Origin: Siminovitchia thermophila
GTDB lineage: Bacteria; Bacillota; Bacilli; Bacillales; Bacillaceae_C
DNA length: 64,000 nt
Reading direction: 5' to 3'
Assembly (NCBI RefSeq): GCF_016909185.1
Contig: NZ_JAFBFH010000011.1
Coordinates: 1-64,000, forward strand
Shown: piece after piece, positions 8,361 through 17,473 of the stretch
How positions within the stretch are numbered: the stretch's first letter is position 1
Layout of the letters: every line of letters starts with the position of its first letter
Program-made: the position numbers and the translations under genes
Notes under the pieces: model-generated
What the model was told of the DNA's origin: nothing
The model's input: the letters and a program-made list of their open reading frames with translations, nothing else
The model's database searches: none

Positions 8361-9392
8361 ATGGAAAACGTTCATTTTGCAATAGTAGGCTGTGGCCATA
8401 TTGCCAAAAAACATGCTGAAGGAATCAAAAATACACCAGGAGCAACATTGGTTGCCGTGTGCGATACCATTCCTTCCAATATGGAATGGTATGTTCAAGA
8501 ATGTCAGGCCGTTGCTTATCAAGATTATGATGAAATGTTAAAAAATCCTAAAATAGATGTTGTGAACATTTGTACGCCAAGCGGCTCCCATGCCCCTTTG
8601 GCTATAAAAGCCGCAGAAGCGAAAAAACATGTCATCGTTGAGAAACCAATAGCATTAACTATAAAAGACGCAGATGCCATTGTAGAGGCTTGCAAGAAGA
8701 ACAAAGTCAAATTATCAGTGCTGCATCCGAATCGTTTTCGACCTGCAATGATGGAATTGAAAAAAATGATGGATGAGGGGCGCTTTGGAAAGCTGAGCCA
8801 TGCCAATGCCACTGTTCGGTGGAATCGTAATCAGCAATATTATGATCAAGCACCCTGGAGAGGAACCAAATCACTGGATGGCGGCGTTTTAATGAATCAG
8901 GCTATACATAATTTGGATCTCCTTTTATGGCTAATGGGAGATATCGATGAAGTGTACAGTATGTCCGCTACAAGACTCCGGAAAATTGAAGCCGAAGATG
9001 TATCAGTAGGAACTGTGAAATTTAAAAACGGCGCCTTGGGTGTCATAGAAGCTGCTACAACCATATATCCAAAGAACTTTGAAGAGTCTTTGAGCATTTT
9101 CGGAGAAACGGCATCGGTGAAAATCGGAGGAAGAACGGCCAACTTCATCGAGCACTGGGTGATGGAAGGAATGCCGGAAGAAGAGGTTGCGCAATTAAAA
9201 CATAAAATAAATGAAAATCCATACGGAATTCCTGGCCACCAGTGTATTATAGAAGACATGGTTCAAGCTGTTAATGATGATCGCGAACCGATCATTACAG
9301 GTGAAGACGGCATCAGGGCATTGCGATTGGTTGCCGGGCTCTACCAGTCTGCTGAGAAGAGAATGCCTATAAAAGCGCATGACATTGAATGA
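8361..9392 (+). CDS. Gfo/Idh/MocA oxidoreductase, probable WbpB-type UDP-sugar 3-dehydrogenase
   Basis: This is a 343-residue NAD-dependent oxidoreductase. The N-terminal Rossmann fold holds GCGHIAKKHAEG, VCDT and the family motif EKPIAL (near residue 95, Lys and Pro at the active site). The C-terminal alpha/beta domain carries GGVLMNQAIHNLDLLLW, whose His is catalytic in this family. GAGGTGG precedes ATG 8361. Together with the hexapeptide acetyltransferase that follows, an aminotransferase and the WbpA-type dehydrogenase at 23957, it suggests oxidation of UDP-GlcNAcA at C3 toward a 2,3-diamino uronic acid. The substrate is inferred from context; the fold is certain. Confidence 0.85.
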   Translation: MENVHFAIVGCGHIAKKHAEGIKNTPGATLVAVCDTIPSNMEWYVQECQAVAYQDYDEMLKNPKIDVVNICTPSGSHAPLAIKAAEAKKHVIVEKPIALTIKDADAIVEACKKNKVKLSVLHPNRFRPAMMELKKMMDEGRFGKLSHANATVRWNRNQQYYDQAPWRGTKSLDGGVLMNQAIHNLDLLLWLMGDIDEVYSMSATRLRKIEAEDVSVGTVKFKNGALGVIEAATTIYPKNFEESLSIFGETASVKIGGRTANFIEHWVMEGMPEEEVAQLKHKINENPYGIPGHQCIIEDMVQAVNDDREPIITGEDGIRALRLVAGLYQSAEKRMPIKAHDIE

Positions 9393-9419
9393 AATCAATA
9401 ACCGAAGGAATTGATAACT

Positions 9420-10130
9420 ATGAAAAATGTTCAAATGGGAGAAAACGCAGTGATTGGCAAGAATGTCAAGTTTGGAGAAAATGTGACGATCGGCCATAAT
9501 GTAGTAATATATGATGGGGTAAAACTTGGAAACAACATTATCATCCAAGATAATGCCGTCATTGGAAAACAACCTACAAGAGCCAAAACTTCCATCTTGC
9601 CGGATGTAAAGAAGCTACCGCCTACTGTGATTGGAAATGGTGTAACAATCGGAACATCCGCGATTATTTATGCCAATGCTGAAATTGGCGATGATGTTTT
9701 TATTGCCGATTTGGCTACCATTAGAGAACGAGTTTCAATCGGTGAAAAAACAATAGTTGGACGGGGAGTAGCTGTAGAAAATGATTGTAATGTGGGGAAA
9801 TATTGTAAATTGGAAACGAATTGTTACATTACGGCCTATTCCACATTAGAAGACCATGTGTTTATTGCACCGTATGTCGTCACGACAAATGATAATTATA
9901 TGGCCCGTTCCAAGGAGCGCCTCAAGCATTTTAAAGGTGTGACGGTAAAAAAAGGAGGCAGGATCGGGGCGAATGCTACGATTTTGCCTGGAAAAGTGAT
10001 ACATGAAGACGGAACGGTTGCAGCGGCAAGCGTAGTGAGTAAAGATGTCCAGAAAGAAGAGCTGGTTATCGGGGTACCGGCACGAAAGCTGCGAAACGTT
10101 CCTGAGGATCAGTTGTTAAGGAATCAATAA
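9420..10130 (+). CDS. Hexapeptide-repeat acetyltransferase, WbpD-like
   Basis: This 236-residue left-handed beta-helix protein has dozens of [LIV]-G-x4 hexapeptides (GENAVIGKNVKFGENVTIG at the start). The C-terminal block TNDNYMARS..KKGGRIGANATILPG resembles WbpD/PglD-class sugar N-acetyltransferases, where the trimer binds acetyl-CoA. The most likely job is acetylating the amino group put on the UDP-sugar by a neighbouring aminotransferase. AAGGAA lies 9 bases before ATG 9420; an earlier TTG at 9411 has no site. It follows the oxidoreductase by 27 bases and precedes a glycosyltransferase by 11, so it is part of one operon. Confidence 0.85.
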   Translation: MKNVQMGENAVIGKNVKFGENVTIGHNVVIYDGVKLGNNIIIQDNAVIGKQPTRAKTSILPDVKKLPPTVIGNGVTIGTSAIIYANAEIGDDVFIADLATIRERVSIGEKTIVGRGVAVENDCNVGKYCKLETNCYITAYSTLEDHVFIAPYVVTTNDNYMARSKERLKHFKGVTVKKGGRIGANATILPGKVIHEDGTVAAASVVSKDVQKEELVIGVPARKLRNVPEDQLLRNQ

Positions 10131-10141
10131 TTGGTGATGCT

Positions 10142-11371
10142 ATGAATATATTACTCATAAACCATTACGCAGGATCAAATATCCATGGAATGGAATATCG
10201 ACCCTATCATATGGCAAAAGAGTGGGTGAAGCAAGGGCATCAGGTGACAATTATTGGAGCGTCACATTCCCACATTAGAACCAACCAGCCTACAATTAGG
10301 GGAAAATGGACGGAAGAGCTGATAGACGGTATCTCTTATATTTGGATAAAAACGCCTGAATATGAAGGCAATGGTGTGAAAAGGTTCTTAAACATGCTTT
10401 CTTTTGTAAAAGAATTGCAATTTAACACGAAAAAGCTAGTGGAAGGCGTATCACCTGATGTCGTTATTGCATCATCCACTTATCCGTTGGATATTTACCC
10501 GGCCTCTGCCATTGCAAAGAAAGCCAATGCCAAGTTGATATTTGAAGTACATGACCTGTGGCCGTTATCCCCAATGTTGCTTGGAAACATGTCACCATAT
10601 CACCCATTTATTATGATCATGCAAAAAGGTGAGAATGATGCATACCGCAAGGCCGATAAAGTGGTATCCTTTCTTCCGAAGGCTAAACAACATATGATTG
10701 ATCACGGGATGGCACCTGGAAAATTTCATTATTTGCCCAATGGTATTGATGTTGAACAATGGAATGAAGCTACAGAAATCATTCCAAAGGAACATCAAGA
10801 AGTGATTAATCAACTAAAGAAGGATGGTCAATTTTTAATTGGCTATGCGGGGACACACGGCATAGCGAATGCCTTAGAGTATGTTATCGAAGCGTGCCAA
10901 CTGTTAAAGGAAGAGAATGCTGCATTTGTATTTGTCGGCAAAGGTCCTGAGAAGGAACACCTGATGAAACAAGCGGAGCAAAAAGGTGTTAATAACCTGT
11001 ATTTTTTACCGGTTATTAACAAAAAGGCGATACCTGATTTCTTAAGTCGAATGGATGCTTTATATATAGGATGGAGGAAAAGCCCTCTTTATCAATACGG
11101 TGTCAGTCCCAATAAGTTACTCGATTATTTGATGTCTGCAAAACCGATTATCCATGGGATTGAGGCAGGAAATGACATTGTAAAAGAAGCTTCATGCGGG
11201 ATATCGATCCCACCTGAAAATCCGGAAGAAATAGCTACTGCTGTTAAAGAACTCATGAAAAAAACGGAAAAAGAAAGAATGCAAATGGGTCTAAATGGTA
11301 AAAATTTTGTCATGGCAACCCATGATTATAAAGTGCTGGCAGAGAAGTTCCTGCTCATAATGAGTGATTAA
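10142..11371 (+). CDS. Glycosyltransferase family 4
   Basis: This 409-residue GT-B fold enzyme begins MNILLINHYAGSNIHGMEYRPYHMA, as in WbuB/WcaI-like GT4 proteins. The acceptor domain spans about 1-190. The UDP-sugar-binding domain starts near 225 (FLIGYAGTHGIANALEYVI), with KGPEKEHLMKQA and the late SPNKLLDYLMSAKPII block that replaces the usual E-x7-E region. It probably adds a sugar to the growing undecaprenyl-linked repeat on the cytosolic face; donor and linkage cannot be read. It is tightly packed after the acetyltransferase. A small hairpin (11376-11391) separates it from the aminotransferase. Confidence 0.88.
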   Translation: MNILLINHYAGSNIHGMEYRPYHMAKEWVKQGHQVTIIGASHSHIRTNQPTIRGKWTEELIDGISYIWIKTPEYEGNGVKRFLNMLSFVKELQFNTKKLVEGVSPDVVIASSTYPLDIYPASAIAKKANAKLIFEVHDLWPLSPMLLGNMSPYHPFIMIMQKGENDAYRKADKVVSFLPKAKQHMIDHGMAPGKFHYLPNGIDVEQWNEATEIIPKEHQEVINQLKKDGQFLIGYAGTHGIANALEYVIEACQLLKEENAAFVFVGKGPEKEHLMKQAEQKGVNNLYFLPVINKKAIPDFLSRMDALYIGWRKSPLYQYGVSPNKLLDYLMSAKPIIHGIEAGNDIVKEASCGISIPPENPEEIATAVKELMKKTEKERMQMGLNGKNFVMATHDYKVLAEKFLLIMSD

Positions 11372-11412
11372 ACAAAAGTCCTTTTGGACTTATTTTAGAG
11401 GTGGATAGACAT

Positions 11413-12564
11413 ATGGAAACAATCCCTTACGCACTACCTTTCATCGAAGATGAAGAGATCAAAGAAGTAATTGACACGATACAATCAAACTGGCTGAGTA
11501 AGGGTCCGAAAACGATTCAGTTTGAAAAAGCCTTTAGTGATTATGTTCATGCCAAGCATGCTATTGGCTTAAATTCATGTACGGCAGGGCTTCACATTGC
11601 ACAGCTTGCGGCAGGAATCGGTCCAGGTGATGAAGTCATTACCACACCTTACACTTTTGTTGCGAGTGCCAATACCATTATTCATACAGGTGCCAAGCCT
11701 GTATTTGTTGATATTGATCCTGTCACGATGAATATAGATGTTCATCAAATTGAAGCAAACATTACCGAAAGAACCAAAGCGATTATACCTGTCCACTTTG
11801 CAGGATATCCGTGTGACATGGAGCCGCTCATGGAGATTGCCAAAAAGCATAACCTGATTGTCATAGAAGATGCGGCGCATGCAGTTTATACACAATATAA
11901 AGGCAAGATGATCGGGAGCATCGGGGACTACACTTGCTTTAGTTTCTATGCAACTAAGAATCTTGCAACAGGAGAAGGCGGCATGGTAACGACGAACAAT
12001 GTGGAAGCGGCCGATCAACTAAGGGTTATGAGCCTCCACGGTATGAGCAAGAACGCTTGGAACCGTTACGCCGAAAGAGGATCCTGGTATTATGAGGTGG
12101 AGTATCCCGGATTTAAATACAACATGACAGATATTCAGGCTTCTTTTGGTATTGTTCAATTGAAAAAGCTTAATAAAATGCAGCAGATTCGGGAAAAATA
12201 TGCGAAAATGTACAATGAGGCATTTCAAAACTTAGAAGGATTGATCACGCCTTATAGCGACGAAATTAATCGCCATGCCTGGCATTTGTATGTGTTACGA
12301 TTTGAATCGGATCGGTTTACAATAAACCGAGGAGAGTTCATTGAAAAATTAAATGAGAAAGGCATCGGAACAAGTGTACATTTTATCCCTGTTCCTATGC
12401 ATCCTTATTACAAAAAGCTTGGCTATAAAATTGAAGATTATCCTCAAGCATTGGCGGCATATGAAGGAGCCATCTCATTGCCTCTATATCCGAAAATGAG
12501 CGAGGATCAAATTCATCGTGTCATCAAATCTGTAACTGAACTGGCCGAAACGTATAAAAGATAA
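11413..12564 (+). CDS. DegT/DnrJ/EryC1-family UDP-4-keto-sugar aminotransferase (EpsN/PglE-like)
   Basis: This is a 383-residue fold-type I PLP enzyme. The PLP lysine sits in CFSFYATKNLATGEGGMV (near 185); VIEDAAHAV holds the Asp that contacts the pyridine nitrogen, and LNSCTAGLHIAQLA binds the phosphate. It resembles aminotransferases acting on C4-keto sugars made by EpsC/PglF-type dehydratases such as the gene at 6396, which points to a bacillosamine-like sugar. GAGGTGG 8 bases before ATG 11413 fixes the start; the GTG at 11401 overlaps the ribosome site. It overlaps nothing and is followed closely by the priming sugar transferase, the order seen with EpsN and EpsL. Confidence 0.88.
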   Translation: METIPYALPFIEDEEIKEVIDTIQSNWLSKGPKTIQFEKAFSDYVHAKHAIGLNSCTAGLHIAQLAAGIGPGDEVITTPYTFVASANTIIHTGAKPVFVDIDPVTMNIDVHQIEANITERTKAIIPVHFAGYPCDMEPLMEIAKKHNLIVIEDAAHAVYTQYKGKMIGSIGDYTCFSFYATKNLATGEGGMVTTNNVEAADQLRVMSLHGMSKNAWNRYAERGSWYYEVEYPGFKYNMTDIQASFGIVQLKKLNKMQQIREKYAKMYNEAFQNLEGLITPYSDEINRHAWHLYVLRFESDRFTINRGEFIEKLNEKGIGTSVHFIPVPMHPYYKKLGYKIEDYPQALAAYEGAISLPLYPKMSEDQIHRVIKSVTELAETYKR

Positions 12565-12581
12565 GCGGGCAGGTGAGCAAT

Positions 12582-13220
12582 GTGGATGAAAAACAGCTTT
12601 ATTACGAAAAAGGCAACAAGCTCAATGATGTGTTAAAAAGGACAATGGATGTCATATTATCATTGGCGGGACTGGTGATCATCTCTCCCCTCTTGTTCAT
12701 TATAAGTATATGTATAAAGCTTGATTCAAGAGGTCCGGTATTCTTTAAACAAACGAGGGTAGGCCGGTATGAAGAGCCTTTTCAAATTTTCAAGTTTCGA
12801 ACGATGATCGTAGATGCCGAGAAAAAAGGGAAACAAATTACTGTTGGCAAAGATTCCCGGATCACCAAAACAGGGCAATTTCTTCGGAAATATAAGCTGG
12901 ACGAACTTCCGCAGCTCATCAATGTTCTAATAGGTGACATGAGCCTGGTAGGTCCTCGGCCTGAAGTGCCCAAATACACAGCTTATTATACAAATGAACA
13001 AAAAAGAATCTTTGAAATCAGACCCGGTATAACTGATTATGCCTCAATAAAATATCGGAACGAAAATGAAGTTTTGGCGAAAAGCGAAGACCCCGAAAAA
13101 ACGTATATCGAAGAAGTAATGAGAGATAAACTGAGCTTGAACTTGAAATATTTGGATCAGCAATCGGTTATAAATGATGTTAAAATTATCTTTATGACGA
13201 TTATAGCAATATTGAGATAG
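12582..13220 (+). CDS. Undecaprenyl-phosphate sugar-1-phosphate transferase (priming, EpsL/PglC-like)
   Basis: This is a roughly 212-residue bacterial sugar transferase with one N-terminal membrane-inserted helix (about 25-45). The catalytic core contains GPVFFKQTRVGR, FQIFKFRTM, KYKLDELPQLINVL and GDMSLVGPRPE, where the D-E pair of LDELPQ is catalytic in PglC-type enzymes. It should start repeat-unit assembly by moving phospho-sugar from a UDP-sugar to undecaprenyl phosphate. The start is uncertain: GTG 12582 has AGGTGA six bases upstream; GTG 12573 is possible but poorly placed. A strong terminator follows at 13459, so this closes the first transcription unit. Confidence 0.9.
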   Translation: MDEKQLYYEKGNKLNDVLKRTMDVILSLAGLVIISPLLFIISICIKLDSRGPVFFKQTRVGRYEEPFQIFKFRTMIVDAEKKGKQITVGKDSRITKTGQFLRKYKLDELPQLINVLIGDMSLVGPRPEVPKYTAYYTNEQKRIFEIRPGITDYASIKYRNENEVLAKSEDPEKTYIEEVMRDKLSLNLKYLDQQSVINDVKIIFMTIIAILR

Positions 13221-13840
13221 TGATTTAATGTTATTGCTTGTGAGATGGGATTATCTTAGTTCCATCCAGGGTTCATATTTTAAAAAAGTTCATTTTGTTG
13301 ATGCCCTTATAAAAGCTTTATCCAGGGAACATAGATGTTTGGATAAGGAACTTTCACCATGTCGGCGCTTATGGTTGTGTTATTCGAGATTTTATGTAAA
13401 TGTCAAATGCCGTGAAGAACATCGGATTCAAGTAAGAAAAATAGGTGGGTCTAAAAACAATCAGGAGGAAGAAAACAATTCGTTTTCTTCCGCCTGATTT
13501 TCCATTTGTGGGATCCCCTTGAAAGAAACTGGCGTGATCCCTATCACTTTGAGGGGATTAGGGCATGTTGTCACTACTTAAATCTAACTCCTAATAACCA
13601 CTGATACAAACGGCTATCTAAACAAAGAAAAGATTCTTAGTATAATTAATAAAACCATCTATCCTAAATATTAGTGTTATAGTGAAATGATACTTTAATG
13701 GATATAACATGTAAAACAGTAAATTTCAAAAAACAATACCGGAAATTGTCAATAAAACTTTTTTCTGCTTCTTTTCAACATCACTATTTTGTGGTAATCT
13801 GACTTAAGGTTCGTGGTTTTATGTAGAAGGAGCGATTATA
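13221..13840. other. Intergenic region with terminator and next promoter
   Basis: There is no supported gene in about 620 bases. A short frame at 13228-13497 has no homology that can be recognised and runs through the terminator. A second hairpin candidate pairs ATCCCCTTGAAAG with CTTTGAGGGGAT around 13513-13558. A TATAAT at 13641-13646 preceded by TAG may be the -10 for the aminotransferase at 13841. Confidence 0.5.
13459..13503 (+). terminator. Strong intrinsic terminator of the first polysaccharide unit
   Basis: The arms AATCAGGAGGAAGAAAAC (13459-13476) and its complement (13482-13499) form a near-perfect 18-bp stem with a 5-base loop and a T-rich end. It separates the EpsC-to-priming-transferase unit from the following assembly genes. 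Confidence 0.85.
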
Positions 13841-14956
13841 TTGAAAATACCTATGTTAGACTTGTCCGAACAGTATAGTAAGTTGCGAGAAGAAATGATT
13901 CAGGCTCTAGATGAAGTCATGACCTCATCGAAGTTTATTTTAGGATCGAATGTTAAGCAAATAGAAGAGGCGATTGCAAACTATTCAAATGTAAAACATG
14001 GCATTGGGGTAGCCAATGGCAGCGATGCATTACATATTTCACTTCAAGCATGTGGAGTATCCGAAGGTGATGAAGTAATCACCACTCCATTCACTTTCTT
14101 TGCAACTGCGGGTGCAATTGCTCGTTGCGGCGCCAAGCCTGTATTTGTAGACATAGATCCAACGACTTACAATATAGACCCTGAACAAATTGAATCAGCT
14201 ATTACAACTAAAACAAAGGCAATTCTTCCAGTCCATTTGTACGGTCAAAGTGCAGACATGGATCCTATTATAGGAATCGCCAAGAAACATGGTCTTTATA
14301 TTGTTGAAGATGCTGCTCAGGCTATTGGGGCTAGATATAGGGGTAAAATGGTTGGTGAAATGGGAAATGCCGCATGCTTTAGTTTCTTTCCTACAAAGAA
14401 TCTAGGTGCATATGGAGATGCCGGAATGATTGTCACTAACGACGATGTTATCGCTGAAAATTGTAGAGTACTAAGAGTTCATGGCAGTAAGCCAAAGTAT
14501 TATCATCACGTACTTGGGTATAACAGTCGTCTCGATGAACTTCAGGCAGCTGTATTGAATGTAAAGTTCAAGCATTTAAATACATGGGTAGATAATAGAC
14601 GAAATGCAGCCTCAAATTATACAAGTATGATCCAAAAAGAGTTCGGTGAACTAATAGATACACCTGTTGAAGCAGGTGGGAATTTTCATGTCTATCATCA
14701 ATATACCATTCGAGTACCAGAGAGAGATACATTCCAATCCTACCTGAAGGAAAATGGTGTAGCTTCAATGATTTATTACCCTGTACCTCTACATTTGCAA
14801 CCTGTATTTCAAGAACTGGGGTTGAAAGAAGGAGATTTTCCTGAAAGTGAAAAAGCAGCAAAAGAGGCTATATCATTACCGATGTTCCCTGAGATTAAAG
14901 AAGAACAGCAAAAATACGTGATCGAAACGATGAAAAAATACTTTTCAAAAAATTAA
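13841..14956 (+). CDS. DegT/DnrJ/EryC1-family sugar aminotransferase, WbpE/WlbC-like
   Basis: This 371-residue PLP enzyme begins MKIPMLDLSEQYSKLREEM and keeps GVANGSDALHISLQA, PVHLYGQSADMDPI, VEDAAQAIGA and FFPTKNLGAYGDAGMI, where the Lys binds PLP. This pattern is that of 3-keto or 4-keto UDP/dTDP-sugar aminotransferases such as WbpE, WlbC and VioA. The presence of WbpA-, WbpB- and WbpD-type genes in the locus favours amination at C3 of a UDP-keto-uronate; this is inference. The start is TTG 13841 with AAGGAGCG 7 bases upstream. Base composition from here to about 20.1 kb is visibly more A/T-rich than the preceding operon. Confidence 0.88.
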   Translation: MKIPMLDLSEQYSKLREEMIQALDEVMTSSKFILGSNVKQIEEAIANYSNVKHGIGVANGSDALHISLQACGVSEGDEVITTPFTFFATAGAIARCGAKPVFVDIDPTTYNIDPEQIESAITTKTKAILPVHLYGQSADMDPIIGIAKKHGLYIVEDAAQAIGARYRGKMVGEMGNAACFSFFPTKNLGAYGDAGMIVTNDDVIAENCRVLRVHGSKPKYYHHVLGYNSRLDELQAAVLNVKFKHLNTWVDNRRNAASNYTSMIQKEFGELIDTPVEAGGNFHVYHQYTIRVPERDTFQSYLKENGVASMIYYPVPLHLQPVFQELGLKEGDFPESEKAAKEAISLPMFPEIKEEQQKYVIETMKKYFSKN

Positions 14957-14965
14957 ACTCGATTT

Positions 14966-14999
14966 ACCCCTTACCTATCAAACTAAGGGGTTACTTCGT
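14966..14999 (+). terminator. Weak hairpin after the WbpE-like gene
   Basis: ACCCCTTA (14966-14973) pairs with TAAGGGGT (14984-14991), followed by a T-containing but interrupted tail. It may be a weak terminator between the aminotransferase and the Wzz-like gene. Confidence 0.4.
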
Positions 15000-15030
15000 T
15001 TAACATCCAGTAATCTGGGAGGTGTTTATA

Positions 15031-15771
15031 TTGTCAGGCCAAGAAACGGAAAAATATACTTTTTACGAATATCTAATATTTTTTTGGAAAAAGAAATGGC
15101 TAATTCCTATAATGCCAATTTTATTGATGATCATTGCAGGGATTATATCCACTCAAGGAAAAACTTATACAGGGACTTCTATAGTTTATGTGGGTTCAGT
15201 CACAAAGGAAACATGGCTTGAGCCCGATTTAATCCAAAGGGAATTGGATAAAGAGCTTAAGCAGGATCTAGACTATACCATTACCAAGGGTGAGAAAAGA
15301 ACTACACTTAGCATAGAGGGAACCGACAAGAAGCAAGTTATAAATTCTTTAAAGCGCCTAACAAATCTGTACCATCAAAAGGTTAATGGTATCTATAAGG
15401 AGATGCATCGCTCTAAGGAAGATGAGTTAAATTACTCAAAAAAATATTTATTAGAGTTGGAAGAGTCGGCCCAGGAATATAAAAATGCATTAAAAGCTCC
15501 AAATACAGATACCTCCTTGGAAGCAAGGTATTTTGATTTGTTGCGTGAAATTGAAAAAAGGAAATATGATTATCTTCAGAAAATCAATGAAATTGAAGGT
15601 GAATTAATCCAGTTGGAGGAGCCACGAGTATTAGATACAGCAGTCAATGATCAAGGAGGGAATTTGAAGGCCAACCTCCTTATTGCAACAGTATTTGGCT
15701 TGTTTTTATCTGTCCTACTGTTGGTTCTTATGAAGTATATGGCAGATGCGAGAAGGGTGAAAAAAGCTTGA
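15031..15771 (+). CDS. Wzz/YveK-like chain-length determinant protein
   Basis: This 246-residue membrane protein has an N-terminal helix (about 25-42, WLIPIMPILLMIIAGII), an extracytoplasmic region with a coiled-coil-like stretch (about 120-195) and a C-terminal helix (about 212-232). That is the two-helix topology of polysaccharide co-polymerases. Its sequence is weakly similar to Wzz/YveK and it lacks a fused kinase; no BY-kinase or tyrosine phosphatase gene is in the window. Start TTG 15031 follows GGGAGGTG by 7 bases. It lies beside wzx/wzy-type genes, so a role in setting polymer length is likely. Confidence 0.7.
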   Translation: MSGQETEKYTFYEYLIFFWKKKWLIPIMPILLMIIAGIISTQGKTYTGTSIVYVGSVTKETWLEPDLIQRELDKELKQDLDYTITKGEKRTTLSIEGTDKKQVINSLKRLTNLYHQKVNGIYKEMHRSKEDELNYSKKYLLELEESAQEYKNALKAPNTDTSLEARYFDLLREIEKRKYDYLQKINEIEGELIQLEEPRVLDTAVNDQGGNLKANLLIATVFGLFLSVLLLVLMKYMADARRVKKA

Positions 15772-15806
15772 TTCGTTTTGGAATGAAATCATACAAGCTT
15801 TAAATA

Positions 15807-15846
15807 AAATGAGGCAAGGTTTAAAGTGTTGCCCCATTTGACTTTT
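15807..15846 (+). terminator. Intrinsic terminator after the Wzz-like gene
   Basis: AAATGAGGCAA (15807-15817) pairs with TTGCCCCATTT (15829-15839) with one mismatch, followed by GACTTTTC. It marks the end of the aminotransferase/Wzz unit. Confidence 0.6.
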
Positions 15847-15859
15847 CATTCCAGCTAGG

Positions 15860-15967
15860 GTCGAAACGATTAAGGATCTTATAGAAGAAGCAAAAATTGT
15901 TTTATTGCTTACCGACCATAATAATTTGACTATGATTTACTTAGTGACTGTAAAAGCTAATGTTTAA
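15860..15967 (+). pseudogene. Remnant of a nucleotide-sugar dehydrogenase C-terminus
   Basis: An in-frame stretch of 35 codons ending in TAA reads VETIKDLIEEAKIVLLLTDH at its start. It aligns by eye with the C-terminal domain of the intact dehydrogenase at 23957 (VETVLLTEKAIQSADLTLILTDH). No start codon, ribosome site or upstream domains are present. It is read as the leftover tail of a UDP-glucose/UDP-GlcNAc dehydrogenase gene lost by rearrangement. Confidence 0.7.
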
Positions 15968-16051
15968 TATAGAAATGGAATGAAGTAAACCAAAAGCCCA
16001 AAAAAAGTATTTGATATTAATAAATGCATTGAGATGTAGGAGAGGTTATCT

Positions 16052-17473
16052 TTGTTTAAGCAAATTAAGAGGCTTGGGGGGGACTCTCTCCTTTTCGCTT
16101 TAATGAATGTAGGGACGAAACTTATAGCATTTTTAATGCTCCCTGTATATACACATTATTTGAGTCCGGGAGAAATGGGGATAATGGAAAATATTGACGC
16201 CATTTCCTCTATATTAACATTTGTTATTATTTTTGGAACGGACAGTGCCTTAGCCTATTTTTTTTACAGTACCGATAATAAAGAATTGAAGGAGAGGTAT
16301 GTTCAGACTGTTTTAAGTTTCAGATTGTACCTGGCCTCTCTTTTTTTAATTGTATTCCTGCTTTTTGCAAAGCCTCTCTCTTTTTTGTTATTGGGGATGT
16401 CAGGATACGAGAAACTTTTTTATCTAACAGGAATCATACTCGTTTTTGAGGCAATAACCACTGTGATTCTTACTTATTTCAGATTCCAATTTAAAAGCCT
16501 GAAAGTAGTGATTTATACAGTTTTGCAATTAGGGGCTGTAGCAGTCATTTCTTTTTTGCTATTGAAATATTTTTCGTATAATGTAGATGCAATATTTTGG
16601 GCAAGGTTTTACAGTTTAATCCTAATATCAATAGCCTTATTTAGTACGTTATCAAAATTACTAAGAATAAAAATTGAGAAAGATTTGCTAAAAAAGCTCT
16701 TGGTTTACGGAGCACCTTTAGTTCCTGCTTCATTAGCTTTCTGGGTTATTACATTCTCTAATCGGATTTTTTTAACAAAATTTGAATCGTTGGATAGTGT
16801 AGGTATATATGGTATCGCTATGAAGATAGGCATGGTGATTACTTTACTTACATCTAGTGTACAAATGGCGTGGCGGCCCTATTCTATGTCTATTAGAGAA
16901 AAGCCAGATGCTGACCGTATATATGCTGGTATTTTTTACATTATTTTTATAATAGGTATGCTGGGGATTACCATGGTTGCTCAGTTGAGCCCACTTATTT
17001 TAAAAATGATGATGATTAATCCCGAATATATAGAAGCAAGAAACTACATCGCATTTCTAAGTATGAGTTCATTTCTTAGCTTTTACTACCTGATTATTTC
17101 TGTAGGTCTTTTCCTTAAGGAAAAGACAGGGGCTATATCAAAATATGTTGGGATTTCAGCAGTTATCAGTGTAATTCTGAACATCGTTTTAATTCCCTTG
17201 TTCTCCATTTGGGGAGCGGTAGCTGCCTTAATCATTTCTTATCTCTTTGTAAATGTCATCATATTTAAAAAGAGCCAAGAAGTATACTATATTCCTGTTA
17301 AGCCTGGCAAAATGATTATCGTGTATTTGGCAACACTAATAAGTATAGGGATGATTACCTTTTTGTATAATAATCCTCAACTTAATGCCATATTACATGT
17401 AGTACCATGGTTTTTGCTACTTGGATCCATATATTTAACAGGAATTTGGAAGGCCATCTTTGATAAAAAGTGA
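16052..17473 (+). CDS. Wzx-type lipid-linked oligosaccharide flippase
   Basis: This is a 473-residue polytopic protein of the MOP superfamily (polysaccharide biosynthesis protein, Polysacc_synt). It has about 14 membrane helices from residue 10 to 470 and starts LFKQIKRLGGDSLLFALMNVGTKLIAFLMLP, typical of Wzx/RfbX N-termini. It should flip the undecaprenyl-PP repeat unit to the outside for polymerization. TTG 16052 follows AGGAGAGG by six bases. It overlaps the following polymerase gene by 14 bases, so they are co-translated. The region is markedly A/T-rich with phenylalanine-heavy helices. Confidence 0.88.
   Translation: MFKQIKRLGGDSLLFALMNVGTKLIAFLMLPVYTHYLSPGEMGIMENIDAISSILTFVIIFGTDSALAYFFYSTDNKELKERYVQTVLSFRLYLASLFLIVFLLFAKPLSFLLLGMSGYEKLFYLTGIILVFEAITTVILTYFRFQFKSLKVVIYTVLQLGAVAVISFLLLKYFSYNVDAIFWARFYSLILISIALFSTLSKLLRIKIEKDLLKKLLVYGAPLVPASLAFWVITFSNRIFLTKFESLDSVGIYGIAMKIGMVITLLTSSVQMAWRPYSMSIREKPDADRIYAGIFYIIFIIGMLGITMVAQLSPLILKMMMINPEYIEARNYIAFLSMSSFLSFYYLIISVGLFLKEKTGAISKYVGISAVISVILNIVLIPLFSIWGAVAALIISYLFVNVIIFKKSQEVYYIPVKPGKMIIVYLATLISIGMITFLYNNPQLNAILHVVPWFLLLGSIYLTGIWKAIFDKK

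Noticed and set aside
13228-13497. 89-codon open frame after the priming transferase
   Set aside because: It ends inside the strong terminator and has no ribosome site or family resemblance.
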